Source of the DNA: Methanolobus sp.
GTDB lineage: Archaea; Halobacteriota; Methanosarcinia; Methanosarcinales; Methanosarcinaceae
Length of the DNA: 64,000 nt
Reading direction: 5' to 3'
Assembly (NCBI RefSeq): GCF_016278385.1
Contig: NZ_JADQBY010000014.1
Location: forward strand, 1-64,000
The translations under genes and the position numbers were made by a program. Each line of letters opens with the position of its first letter. Positions within the stretch are counted from its first letter, which is position 1. The notes under the pieces were generated by a model. It made no database searches, was not told the origin of the DNA, and worked only from the letters and a program-made list of their open reading frames with translations. Of this stretch, positions 26,172 to 35,063 are shown in pieces.

Positions 26172-27629
26172 ATGGATCTGCGAAAAAAAGACACTATTCT
26201 ACATGGCATTATCTATATCTTAATGGTACTTTTGATGGTACTTTCAAGCTACTTGATCTTTTCATTGAATATTACTAACTTTGAAGGTCAAGAGAGGCTT
26301 ACAGTAATAACCAGTCTGACTCTGGCATTTTTAATTTTGGGTGCGACCAGTTTCGCTGCTCATCTGGCCGTAGCAAATAAAACGACATATACAAAATTCA
26401 GAGCTCTCATAGATGGACTCGGGTATGTACAGAAAAGTGGTGACTTATCTTCCAGAATAATGATTGCCGGAAGCGATGAGGTAAACTGGATTACCGATAA
26501 CGTAAATAAGATGCTGGACTCCCTTCAGGAAAAAGAAGGAAAATACCATTCTCTTTTCGAACAATCCAATGATGCCATTATGATCCTAGACTCAAATGGC
26601 TTGATACTTGAAGCTAACGAAGGTACTTCTGAATTGCTTGGATATGAACAATGTATGTTATCTGAGCTGGATCTTACTTCTTTATCACCTGATGGTTCTT
26701 CTTCTAACATGGCTTATATTTACCAGGAGAGCCTCGAAAAAGGTTCATGTCAGGCAGAGGTGAAAGTTAAACTTTATGGAGGAAGTATAATTCATGCGGA
26801 TATCAGTTCATCGATAATTGATAGAAAAAAAGGTATAGTTCAGGCGATTATACGTGATATAACTGAAAAAAAACGTTATGAAGAAATGTTGTTGAATGCA
26901 AAGCTCGAAGCTGAATCTGCCAATCGTGCAAAAAGTGAGTTCCTGACCAATATGAGTCATGAACTACGTACACCTCTTAACTCTATAATTGGTTTTTCAG
27001 ACATGTTGCTTTTGGAAACATTTGGAGCACTGAACGCAAAGCAGAAACGTCATGTCAGTAACGTATCAAATAGTGGTAAACATCTATTAACTCTTATAAA
27101 TGATATTCTTGACCTGTCCAAGGTTGAAGCAGGGAAGATGGAATTTTATGTTGAAAATATAATAATAGCTGACCTTCTGAATGATGTCATGAAAATAGCT
27201 TCTCCACTTGCATCAAAAAAGAATATAATTCTGATATCCAACATTGATTTACAATTGGTTTCAATCAAAGCCGATAGAAAAAAGCTCAAGCAGGTTCTTT
27301 TAAACCTTTTGAGCAATGCTATAAAGTTCACTCAAGAACATGGCAAGGTGACAATCGAGGCAAAAAAGCATGTTGAAACTGTCCAGTTTGAAGTAAAAGA
27401 CACAGGAATTGGAATCTCTAAGAAAGATCAGGCTCTTCTATTTCATGAATTCACTCAGATTTATTCTGCCCAGAATCGTGAGTATGAAGGAACTGGGCTG
27501 GGACTTGCCCTGATAAGAAGGTTCGTGGAAATGCATGGGGGCAATGTCTGGGTGGAGAGTGAAGCGGGGAAAGGTTCAAATTTCCATTTTGAAATCCCTC
27601 TGATCGCAACAGAAAAATTGCTGCTATGA
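26172..27629 (+). CDS. PAS sensor histidine kinase lacking an extracytoplasmic sensor
   Basis: A 485-residue membrane histidine kinase. Two transmembrane helices (about 9-33 and 46-69) are separated by only about a dozen residues. A HAMP-like linker, a PAS domain (about 125-240), a HisKA domain with the phosphoacceptor His in SHELRTPLN (about 260-268) and an ATPase domain with DTGIGI and GTGLGLAL follow. It is strikingly similar to the next gene (27803-29917) in every shared part but lacks that gene's approximately 220-residue extracytoplasmic sensor. No response regulator lies nearby and no receiver domain is attached. Input is probably through PAS or the membrane. Confidence 0.92.
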   Translation: MDLRKKDTILHGIIYILMVLLMVLSSYLIFSLNITNFEGQERLTVITSLTLAFLILGATSFAAHLAVANKTTYTKFRALIDGLGYVQKSGDLSSRIMIAGSDEVNWITDNVNKMLDSLQEKEGKYHSLFEQSNDAIMILDSNGLILEANEGTSELLGYEQCMLSELDLTSLSPDGSSSNMAYIYQESLEKGSCQAEVKVKLYGGSIIHADISSSIIDRKKGIVQAIIRDITEKKRYEEMLLNAKLEAESANRAKSEFLTNMSHELRTPLNSIIGFSDMLLLETFGALNAKQKRHVSNVSNSGKHLLTLINDILDLSKVEAGKMEFYVENIIIADLLNDVMKIASPLASKKNIILISNIDLQLVSIKADRKKLKQVLLNLLSNAIKFTQEHGKVTIEAKKHVETVQFEVKDTGIGISKKDQALLFHEFTQIYSAQNREYEGTGLGLALIRRFVEMHGGNVWVESEAGKGSNFHFEIPLIATEKLLL

Positions 27630-27802
27630 ATCAATAAAAACGGTGTATGTATTAGTAAATTTTTTAACTATTAAATAGCAGGCGTAATATATTTATTTAA
27701 ATATGGCTAACCGTTTAGTAAACAAGAAACAAATGAGGGGCAAATGAAAACTGCTTTTTTCCCTCCATTATATCGGAAATATAAGGGATTAAGTGATCGA
27801 AA

Positions 27803-29917
27803 ATGGATATGGAAAAAAAAGGTATTCTTCTACACGGAAGTACTTTTATCGCGATAACACTTTTGATGTTATTTTCAGGCTCCATTATCTTTTCATCGAG
27901 TTTTACTAATCTTGAAGAGCAGTATGCTATTCACAACACAAACATGTTGACCGATACAATTCATAATGATATAAGTTCTCTCAGTTCAAGCGCATTATAT
28001 CTTACATTATATGCACAACTTGACAATATAGACCTAAATAGCAGGGTAGGGTACGACCAAATACTCCGAAATGAAACACTACTTAAGAATCATGATATTG
28101 ACCATCTTCTCATTTATGCCCCGTCCAATGAACTCCTTTTTATCAATGCCGGAGTATCTGAGGGGGGAAATGATAGTTCCTCATTTGATGAACTTGAAGC
28201 ATACATCGCTTCCCATCCGGAGATTCTATCCAAATGTCAGAAGGCCGGTTCACTTTCCGGTCTGATCTTTCTTCCTGACAGAGCCATGGTAGTTGCCATG
28301 AACTCTTTAGCGTCAGGGAACGAATCTGAACAGGATATATCTGTCATCGTTGTTTCCAGGATGCTGGATTTAAAAGGAACGGGTACCATGCTGGAAGGAT
28401 CCAGATTTTCTGTCCTTCTGGAAAATGTAAATACTCCAGATGTTAGCGACAGCCCGGTAACTGGTCAGTTTGCAGGCAATGTTTTTCTTAGTTCTTTCGA
28501 TAATGGGGATCCAGCAGGCTCAGTGCAGTTATATGATATCATGGGGGATCCTGGAAAACTGCTTAAGGTCAGCACAATTGGACAAAACAGCACAGAGATG
28601 CTGAGGATGATGTTCCGGTTAGCTTTTGCATTATTGATTTTAGGAGCTGTTGGTTTCATCACTCATATAACCATAACAAATAAAATTACATATTCAAGAT
28701 TCAAACATCTCATTGATGAAATCAGGCATTTGCAGAAGAGCGGTAATCTCTCTTCCAGAATAATGGTAGATGGGAACGATGAGGTAAACTGGATCGCTGA
28801 CAACGTAAATGGTATGTTGGTATCACTTCAGGAAAAAGAAGGAAAATATCATTCTCTTTTTGAGCAATCCAACGATGCCATTATTGTCTTTGACTCAGAT
28901 GGCTTAATTCTTGATGCAAATAGTCGAACTTCTGAATTGCTCGGATATGAAAAATCAATGTTATTTGAACTATATGTTTCCTCTTTATCGCCCGTGGGAT
29001 ATTCTCCTACTGCAGTGGATATTTTTGAGGAAACACTCCATAAAGGTTCTGTCAAGTCCGAGATCAAAATAAAGCTTTTCGATGACAGAGTGATTGATGC
29101 AGATATCAGTTCTTCGGTCATTAATAAAGAAGAAGGCACAGTTCAGGCAATTGTAAGGGACATAACTGAAAAGAAGCGTTCAGAAGAAACTTTGTTGTAT
29201 GCAAAGATGGAAGCTGAAGCAGCCAATCGTACAAAGAGTGAGTTTCTGGCTAATATGAGCCATGAACTACGTACTCCTCTTAACTCTGTAATAGGTTTTT
29301 CAGATATGCTGCTTTTGGAAACATTTGGGAAACTGAACGAAAAGCAGAAACGACATGTAAGGAACGTGTCAAATAGTGGTAAACATCTATTGACTCTTAT
29401 AAATGATATTCTTGATCTGTCAAAAGTTGAGGCAGGAAAGATGGAATTATGTGTTGAAGATATAAGAACTGCCAGTCTGCTGAGTGAAGCTGTGAGAATT
29501 ACTTCTCCACTTGCATCAAAGAAAGAAATAATTTTGATATCTAACATTGATCCACAATTGGTTTCAATCAAAGCTGACAGGAAAAAGCTCAATCAGGTTC
29601 TTTTAAACCTTTTGAGCAATGCCATAAAGTTCACGCCGGAAAATGGCAAGGTGACAATCGAGGTAGAATTAGATGTTGAAAACATAAGGTTTGCAGTAAA
29701 GGATACAGGAATAGGAATATCTAAGAATGATCAGGAGTTTCTATTTCACGAATTCACACAGATAGATTCTGCCCAGAATCGTAAGTATGAGGGAACTGGT
29801 CTTGGACTTGCCCTGGTAAAGAAGTTTGTGGAAATGCACGGGGGGAAAGTCTGGGTGGAAAGTGAATTGGGAAAAGGTTCTTCGTTCTATTTTGAAATTC
29901 CTGTCAACGATAAATGA
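27803..29917 (+). CDS. PAS sensor histidine kinase with extracytoplasmic CHASE4-like sensor
   Basis: A 704-residue kinase: a first transmembrane helix at about 12-34, an extracytoplasmic sensor at about 36-262 that looks CHASE4-like, a second helix near 268-290, HAMP, PAS (about 345-465), HisKA with the SHELRTPLN box and a C-terminal ATPase domain (DTGIGI, GTGLGLAL). The sensor assignment is tentative; its ligand is unknown. The 173-base spacer before it contains an AT-rich run and a possible ribosome binding site. The cognate regulator is not in the window. Confidence 0.92.
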   Translation: MDMEKKGILLHGSTFIAITLLMLFSGSIIFSSSFTNLEEQYAIHNTNMLTDTIHNDISSLSSSALYLTLYAQLDNIDLNSRVGYDQILRNETLLKNHDIDHLLIYAPSNELLFINAGVSEGGNDSSSFDELEAYIASHPEILSKCQKAGSLSGLIFLPDRAMVVAMNSLASGNESEQDISVIVVSRMLDLKGTGTMLEGSRFSVLLENVNTPDVSDSPVTGQFAGNVFLSSFDNGDPAGSVQLYDIMGDPGKLLKVSTIGQNSTEMLRMMFRLAFALLILGAVGFITHITITNKITYSRFKHLIDEIRHLQKSGNLSSRIMVDGNDEVNWIADNVNGMLVSLQEKEGKYHSLFEQSNDAIIVFDSDGLILDANSRTSELLGYEKSMLFELYVSSLSPVGYSPTAVDIFEETLHKGSVKSEIKIKLFDDRVIDADISSSVINKEEGTVQAIVRDITEKKRSEETLLYAKMEAEAANRTKSEFLANMSHELRTPLNSVIGFSDMLLLETFGKLNEKQKRHVRNVSNSGKHLLTLINDILDLSKVEAGKMELCVEDIRTASLLSEAVRITSPLASKKEIILISNIDPQLVSIKADRKKLNQVLLNLLSNAIKFTPENGKVTIEVELDVENIRFAVKDTGIGISKNDQEFLFHEFTQIDSAQNRKYEGTGLGLALVKKFVEMHGGKVWVESELGKGSSFYFEIPVNDK

Positions 29918-29982
29918 AAATATAAAAAATATAAAATCACTATGGCAGAATGTAATTGATAATTTCTCTATTTTTGCAGCCA

Positions 29983-30014
29983 TCTCAAGATATGGTGTCC
30001 TGATAGAATCATTT
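29983..30014 (-). repeat. Duplicated 3' fragment of the CYTH gene
   Basis: The 32 bases here match 30151-30182, inside the 3' end of the neighbouring CYTH gene, at 30 of 32 positions. Read on the minus strand they encode NDSIRTPYLEM against NDSIRTSYLEI in the intact gene. It is a relic of a partial duplication, or the remains of a second copy of the gene end. The surrounding bases at 29918-30106 hold no other recognisable gene. Confidence 0.7.
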
Positions 30015-30106
30015 GAATAGATAAAGATATGGATGCAAGATTCTGAATCAGGCCAGTCCAAAAAAATATATTATAGAATAATGGGCAAATTCACATCATT
30101 TATCTT

Positions 30107-30661
30107 TTATTGGCATTTATTCATCTTTTCTTCAGGATGATCAAGCACTATCTCAAGATATGATGTCCTGATGGAATCATTTTCACTGATTCCCAGCTTC
30201 TCAAGAAATGAGAATATAGTCTTACTATGGGTTTCAACATCTGATTCGGCAGTAATTTCAACCTCAATGAATTCCCCGAAGGTCCCTACTTTGTCAAGAC
30301 AGATCGTCATGTTCTCATATTTGAAGATCTCTCTTTTCTTCCTGACCACTCCTGATTCATAGAAACCAAGGGCAAAAAGGATACTTCGAGCATTGCTACT
30401 GTCTACTTCAGTCTCAAACTCTTCACGTGTCTTGGATACCGAGTCCAGTTTTTTCCCCTTGTAGGTCATAACAGACCTTCCGTCAACAGAGCGTATCCTC
30501 AATGCTTCGTCGGTTTTAGCAAAATCCCGATGAGGGGCATTAAAATAGGTGTCACAATGCCTCTGTACACCTATTACCTCGGCACCCATGTTAGTGAGCA
30601 GTTCTTTTACCTGCTCATGGTCAGCACGGGCTTTAACTTCAATTTCTAACATATTGTTCAT
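30107..30661 (-). CDS. CYTH-domain protein (class IV adenylate cyclase/CyaB-like)
   Basis: A 184-residue CYTH (triphosphate tunnel) enzyme. The N-terminal E-x-E-x-K signature LEIEVKARAD, the basic residues of ALRIRS, YKGKK, the acidic FIEVEI and the Lys-rich strands that bind triphosphate are visible. Members are adenylate cyclases, thiamine triphosphatases or polyphosphatases, and the archaeal function is unsettled. ATG starts at 30661 or 30652. It is separated by 6 bases from the DUF35 gene of the mevalonate operon. Confidence 0.88.
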   Translation of the reverse strand: MNNMLEIEVKARADHEQVKELLTNMGAEVIGVQRHCDTYFNAPHRDFAKTDEALRIRSVDGRSVMTYKGKKLDSVSKTREEFETEVDSSNARSILFALGFYESGVVRKKREIFKYENMTICLDKVGTFGEFIEVEITAESDVETHSKTIFSFLEKLGISENDSIRTSYLEIVLDHPEEKMNKCQ

Positions 30662-30667
30662 CTAACA

Positions 30668-31057
30668 TTATTCAGGGACAAATTTGGTACCGTAGTAAAT
30701 CATACCCTGTTCGCCGTCCTGTCCCAGTTTTCTGAACACAGGCTTTACTTTCATACCCATCTGCACAGTCTCAGGCTTGCATATTATCTGGCTTGTAAGG
30801 CTTGGACCCTCTTCCAGTTTTATAATTCCGAGAACATAGGGTGTCTGGTTCTCAAAACCTTCAGCAGCAGCGTGAATCACAGTGTATGTCACAACTTCTC
30901 CTTTTCCGGAGAACTTGTAATCCTCTATCTCGCCTTCACGCCTGCATGCAGGACACATGTTACGTGGGGGATAGAAGTATTCATCACATTTCTTACAGTG
31001 TGTGCCTACAAGGTTGTACCTTGCTACCTGTTTTCTCCAAAATCGTGGTACTGACAT
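30668..31057 (-). CDS. DUF35 Zn-ribbon/OB-fold protein of the mevalonate complex
   Basis: A 129-residue protein with a rubredoxin-like zinc ribbon (CKKC...CPAC at about 22-38) followed by an OB fold. In methanogens this DUF35 protein bridges acetoacetyl-CoA thiolase and HMG-CoA synthase in one complex that shares a CoA-binding site. Gene order here (synthase, thiolase, DUF35) matches that partnership. GTG at 31066 overlaps the thiolase stop, but the ATG at 31057 has AGGTGAT at good spacing and is the likelier start. Confidence 0.93.
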   Translation of the reverse strand: MSVPRFWRKQVARYNLVGTHCKKCDEYFYPPRNMCPACRREGEIEDYKFSGKGEVVTYTVIHAAAEGFENQTPYVLGIIKLEEGPSLTSQIICKPETVQMGMKVKPVFRKLGQDGEQGMIYYGTKFVPE

Positions 31058-31062
31058 GATGA

Positions 31063-32235
31063 TCACCTGTTCCTCGATAATATGTGTACAACAGCAGTTG
31101 CTCCAGAACCTCCCACATTGTGAGTCATTCCAATCTCAGCTCCATCGACCTGCCGCTTCCCGGCCTCTCCACGAAGCTGCTCGACTATCTCAATGGCTTG
31201 TTTTACACCAGTTGCTCCCACAGGGTGTCCGCAGGATTTGAGTCCGCCTGAAGTGTTTACAGGTATCCTTCCTCCAATTGCTGTCTCTCCATTCTGGGTT
31301 ACGATTCCACCTTCTCCCTTCTTTGCAAAGCCAAGGTCTTCAATAGCACATATTTCGGCAATCGTGAAGCAGTCATGGACCTCTACAAGCTGTATGTCCT
31401 TTGGTCCCATCTTTGCCATTTCATATGCTCTTCTTCCGGCTACTACACTTGCATCCAGGGTTGTTATGTCCCTGCGGTCGTGCAGTGCGATAGTATCTGA
31501 GGCTTGTGCGGTTGCTTTTATGTAGATAGGTGTGTCAGTGTACTCATGGGCCACATCTGCAGGTGCAAGCACCACCGCAGATGCACCATCTGTTATGGGG
31601 GAACAATCGAATATGTGCAGTGGATCTGCAACCATTATTGATTTAAGAACCGATTCGACTGTTATTTGACTCTTATACTGAGCTATTGGATTATGTTGAC
31701 CGTTGAAGTGGTTCTTCACAGCAACCTCTGCAAGCTGTTCACTTGTGGTTCCATATTTGTGCATGTGCATCTTGGCTATCATTGCGTAGAGTCCCGGGAA
31801 AGTTGCACCCATGATACCTTCCCATTCCCTGTCAGCAGCTGCTGCGAGGGCTGATGATGCTTTTGCAGAAGGTACGTCTGTCATCTTCTCGGCTCCGGCT
31901 GCAATCACAATATCATCCATGCCTGAAGCCACAGAATATATTCCCTGTCTGAGTGCCAGTCCGCCTGAAGCACATGCAGCCTCAACACGTGTTGAAGGTA
32001 CATGAATATCCTTTGCCAGACCTGAATAATCAGCTATAAGTGCACCGATGTGTTCCTGTTCGACAAACTGTCCCCCGCTCATGTTACCGACAAACATTGC
32101 ATCGATTTTATCTCCCACAACGCCAGCATCACTGACAGCACCCACACCGGCTTCAACTACCACGTCTCTAAAAGAGCGGTCCCACAATTCGCCAAATTTT
32201 GTGTTCTTAACACCTATGATTGCTACATCTCTCAT
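31063..32235 (-). CDS. Acetyl-CoA acetyltransferase (thiolase), mevalonate pathway
   Basis: A 390-residue archaeal thiolase catalysing condensation of two acetyl-CoA to acetoacetyl-CoA. The nucleophilic Cys lies in [14 protein letters not shown], the catalytic His in CFTIAE-adjacent VHDCF, and a second Cys/His pair in [15 protein letters not shown]. It lies between HMG-CoA synthase and the DUF35 protein, which accept its product directly in methanogen complexes. It is SCP2-like rather than bacterial PhaA-like. Confidence 0.94.
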   Translation of the reverse strand: MRDVAIIGVKNTKFGELWDRSFRDVVVEAGVGAVSDAGVVGDKIDAMFVGNMSGGQFVEQEHIGALIADYSGLAKDIHVPSTRVEAACASGGLALRQGIYSVASGMDDIVIAAGAEKMTDVPSAKASSALAAAADREWEGIMGATFPGLYAMIAKMHMHKYGTTSEQLAEVAVKNHFNGQHNPIAQYKSQITVESVLKSIMVADPLHIFDCSPITDGASAVVLAPADVAHEYTDTPIYIKATAQASDTIALHDRRDITTLDASVVAGRRAYEMAKMGPKDIQLVEVHDCFTIAEICAIEDLGFAKKGEGGIVTQNGETAIGGRIPVNTSGGLKSCGHPVGATGVKQAIEIVEQLRGEAGKRQVDGAEIGMTHNVGGSGATAVVHILSRNR

Positions 32236-32245
32236 TTTTCACACC

Positions 32246-33295
32246 TCATGCTATCTTTATCTTACCCTTATGTCTGGCATACTGGGCATAGTCCATGTAG
32301 ATTGGATTTTCAAGTAGTTCCTCTACCTTTGGTGCTTTGTCACGTATCTCTTCTATTTTGTCTGTTACAGTTATGCTGAAAGCATCTCCGCCAGCTCCTG
32401 ATCCAAATGCTGTTGCGAATATACGGTCACCGGGTTTGGCCTGGTCAAGTGTTGCTGCAATTCCCATCATGCATGAGCCGGAGTATGTATTTCCAAGTCT
32501 TGGAACTACAAGTCCTGGCTTTATCTGTTCTTTAGTAAACCCAAGCATTGAAGCTGCACGGGTCGGGAATTTTCCGTTTGGCTGGTGGAAAACTGCATAA
32601 TCATAATCAGTTGGTTTTGTGTCCATTTTAGCCATAAGTCCTTTTGCAGCGTTTGTAACATGTTTGAAGTAGCCTGGTTCTCCTGTAAACCTGCCTCCAT
32701 GCTCAGGGTATGGCATACCTTCACGTCTCCAGAAGTCAGGAGTGTCGGTTGTAAAAGAGTATGTATCTTCGATAATAGCTGTCAGTTCTGATTCCTTGTT
32801 ACCGATGATATAGGCAACACCGCCTGCTGCGGCAGTATATTCAAGGGCATCTCCGGGAGCACCCTGGGCAACATCAGCACCTATAGCAAGTCCGAGGTCT
32901 ATCATGCCTGAGGAAACAAGTCCCATACATGCCTGGACAGCAGCTGTTCCCGCCTTACATGCGAATTCAAAATCAGCAGCAGTAAGCACTGGAGTTGCAC
33001 CAGTTGCTTCTGCAACTATAGTACTAGTGGGTTTGACAGCATAAGGATGGCTTTCAGAACCAGTGTACACCGCACCAATCCTCTGCGCATCTATGCCTGA
33101 TCTTAAAACTGCGGCTCTTGCAGCCTCCACTGCAATAGTAGCTGCATCTTCATCAACATCGGGAACTGATTTTTCAAAGACCATCAGTCCTGATTTGAGT
33201 ATCTCTGCATCGTCTCCCCATACGCGGGCGATTTCTTCGATCTTAATTCTATATTGTGGTACATAGGCACCATATGAGACTATCCCTACACTCAT
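32246..33295 (-). CDS. Hydroxymethylglutaryl-CoA synthase
   Basis: A 349-residue archaeal HMG-CoA synthase making HMG-CoA from acetoacetyl-CoA and acetyl-CoA for isoprenoid (archaeal lipid) synthesis. The active-site Cys lies in [17 protein letters not shown], and the His in [10 protein letters not shown]. The N-terminal [17 protein letters not shown] is typical. A TTG at 33310 extends the frame, but the ATG at 33295 has GGTG at good spacing. The gene follows the HTH regulator by about 35 bases. Confidence 0.95.
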   Translation of the reverse strand: MSVGIVSYGAYVPQYRIKIEEIARVWGDDAEILKSGLMVFEKSVPDVDEDAATIAVEAARAAVLRSGIDAQRIGAVYTGSESHPYAVKPTSTIVAEATGATPVLTAADFEFACKAGTAAVQACMGLVSSGMIDLGLAIGADVAQGAPGDALEYTAAAGGVAYIIGNKESELTAIIEDTYSFTTDTPDFWRREGMPYPEHGGRFTGEPGYFKHVTNAAKGLMAKMDTKPTDYDYAVFHQPNGKFPTRAASMLGFTKEQIKPGLVVPRLGNTYSGSCMMGIAATLDQAKPGDRIFATAFGSGAGGDAFSITVTDKIEEIRDKAPKVEELLENPIYMDYAQYARHKGKIKIA

Positions 33296-33330
33296 CTTAA
33301 CACCGTTCAAACGTGCATTTAATGTGATAT

Positions 33331-34071
33331 TTACTCGATAACATGGTATTCGCTGTATTTCTTCAGCGCTTCTACCATCTCGTCAATGTCCATTGTCGTT
33401 GCAAGAAGGGGAATCCTGTCAATCTCAGCCATTTTTTTAGCCATTAAATGAACCTCACTTCCACGTAGTCCATGCATCACAACAGCCCCGGGTTTCAGGT
33501 TTGTGACCCTTATAGCAACCATTGGTGATTTACCTGTTGTGACCTTAGTAAATATCATTGCGCGCTCGGTACTCCATCCATAGAGTTTCTGGAACTCATG
33601 GGATGAAAGTTCGAGAATAGCTTTTTTACTGTCAACAACGGTAAAACCGTAAAGTGGTTTTTCTACCCCCTTGTTAACGATATCTGCCTGAATGATATTC
33701 GCAAGTTTTGCAACCTGCATGGGAAATGTGTATTCATATGTGGCGTAAATGGCCTTTGACGTTTTATCTGCGAAAAGTATCCCCTCATAAGCATGAATTT
33801 TCTGTCCACCTCTCTGTGAATCTATTTCAAGGAGAGCTGCGACTATTCTGCTCACAATAAGCGTGCCTGGAGATTTCCTCCTACCACTTTCATAGTCGCT
33901 GATAACAGAAGGAGAAACGCTCAGATAACCTGATAGGTCAGTCTGCGCGATCTCGAAGTTCAATCGCCATTTTTTTAATGCCTCACCAGGCTTTTCAGAC
34001 AGTGTAATCTCGCCTGCCATCTTTTCTGCAAGACGCTGGCGAACTATTCCATGCGATTCGTCTTCATTCAT
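33331..34071 (-). CDS. HTH regulator of the mevalonate operon (putative)
   Basis: A 246-residue regulator with an N-terminal Cro/C1-type helix-turn-helix at about 28-70 ([21 protein letters not shown]). The C-terminal part has repeated alpha/beta segments and the pattern [21 protein letters not shown], possibly a ligand-binding domain. It is the first gene of the operon with HMG-CoA synthase, thiolase and DUF35, so it is a likely regulator of isoprenoid-precursor synthesis. That role is inferred from position. A TATA-like box lies about 25 nt before its ATG. Confidence 0.88.
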   Translation of the reverse strand: MNEDESHGIVRQRLAEKMAGEITLSEKPGEALKKWRLNFEIAQTDLSGYLSVSPSVISDYESGRRKSPGTLIVSRIVAALLEIDSQRGGQKIHAYEGILFADKTSKAIYATYEYTFPMQVAKLANIIQADIVNKGVEKPLYGFTVVDSKKAILELSSHEFQKLYGWSTERAMIFTKVTTGKSPMVAIRVTNLKPGAVVMHGLRGSEVHLMAKKMAEIDRIPLLATTMDIDEMVEALKKYSEYHVIE

Positions 34072-34095
34072 GCTTTATATTCCTAAGGGTAGATT

Positions 34096-34111
34096 AACAT
34101 ATATATTTAAC
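34096..34111 (-). promoter_or_regulatory. TATA box of the mevalonate operon
   Basis: Read on the minus strand this is ttaaatatatatgtta, about 25 nt upstream of the regulator ATG at 34071, which has no ribosome binding site. A leaderless first gene is likely. The divergent Cas4-like gene shares the 123-base spacer. Confidence 0.5.
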
Positions 34112-34194
34112 GAATACAAGTTCGTTTATTGTCGATTCAATTTTATCTGGAACTTTTATTTATTTATAGTATGGTATATATCTACTATTAAAAT

Positions 34195-35013
34195 ATGTTT
34201 CTCACCAAAGAAAAAGGACAAATTCAAGTTTCTGAATTGTCTCTATACTTTTCCTGTGCAAGGAAATTATATTACTCATGCCGCGGCTACGAACCAGTAT
34301 CTCATTCATCCTTTTCTTACATAGGACACCTCATATTAAAGGAAATGGCCATGTCATATCCTTATGTATTGAAGGATTCTTCGTCAAAAGACGATGTCAC
34401 CTTTGAGGATTTAGATAATTTGCTTTTACAAGTGCTGGACAACATAAAAATGATATATCCTGTTGAAATGGAGTATGTTACGGCAGAAATTCTTGACAAG
34501 GTAGCAGATGATCTAAGGACATACTTCCCCGGGATGCAACAGGGCCTTTCTGCGCACGCAAAAGATACGGAAATATTGCGTTTAAGCGAGACACTCTGCC
34601 TTCATGATTCTGAACCCTTTCTTAGCTCTGAAAAGCTCAATATGATCGGTATGCCTTATAGGTTAGCAGAGAACGGAGTTTCCCTTTCACCGGTCATTAT
34701 TAAAACAGGCAATCCTCCTGAAAATGGTGTTTGGCTTAATGACAGGTTGCATATTACATCTTTTGCAATGCTTGCAGAGGATATGAATGGACGTCCGGTC
34801 AATTCCGGCTATGTTCTGTATGCAAGGTCAGGGCTTTTCAGGAATGTAATTATACGTTCAACTGATCGCAGGTATGTGTTGCAGGCAATAGGTCGTGTTA
34901 GGAAGATAAAAGAAGGGAAAATGCCTGATAAAAAAGAGAGTGCTCTGTGTGACACTTGTATTTACTCAGAAATGTGTCACGTTAAACCATCTCTGATATC
35001 TAAATTCTTTTAG
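34195..35013 (+). CDS. Cas4/Dna2-like Fe-S protein with altered nuclease site
   Basis: A 272-residue protein of the Cas4/DUF83 (RecB-like) group. The N-terminal SELSLYFSCARKLYYSC with Cys21 and the C-terminal C252-x2-C255-x5-C261 fit the four-Cys Fe-S cluster of Cas4. In the nuclease core the lysine is kept (K170 in PVIIKTG), but the usual Glu two residues before it is Ile168 and the Asp expected in the preceding G-x-x-D strand is absent from IGMPYRL (151-157). The QxxxY helix is also not obvious. It may have lost cleavage while keeping the Fe-S fold. No CRISPR array or other cas gene is present. Confidence 0.8.
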   Translation: MFLTKEKGQIQVSELSLYFSCARKLYYSCRGYEPVSHSSFSYIGHLILKEMAMSYPYVLKDSSSKDDVTFEDLDNLLLQVLDNIKMIYPVEMEYVTAEILDKVADDLRTYFPGMQQGLSAHAKDTEILRLSETLCLHDSEPFLSSEKLNMIGMPYRLAENGVSLSPVIIKTGNPPENGVWLNDRLHITSFAMLAEDMNGRPVNSGYVLYARSGLFRNVIIRSTDRRYVLQAIGRVRKIKEGKMPDKKESALCDTCIYSEMCHVKPSLISKFF

Positions 35014-35063
35014 TATTTGCTTTGCCAAAAAGCATTTAAAACTTCAATATCTAGGTTGACAGA

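Noticed and set aside
34195-35013. A CRISPR-Cas system around the Cas4-like gene
   Set aside because: No direct-repeat array and no cas1, cas2 or effector genes occur in the window, and its nuclease residues are altered.
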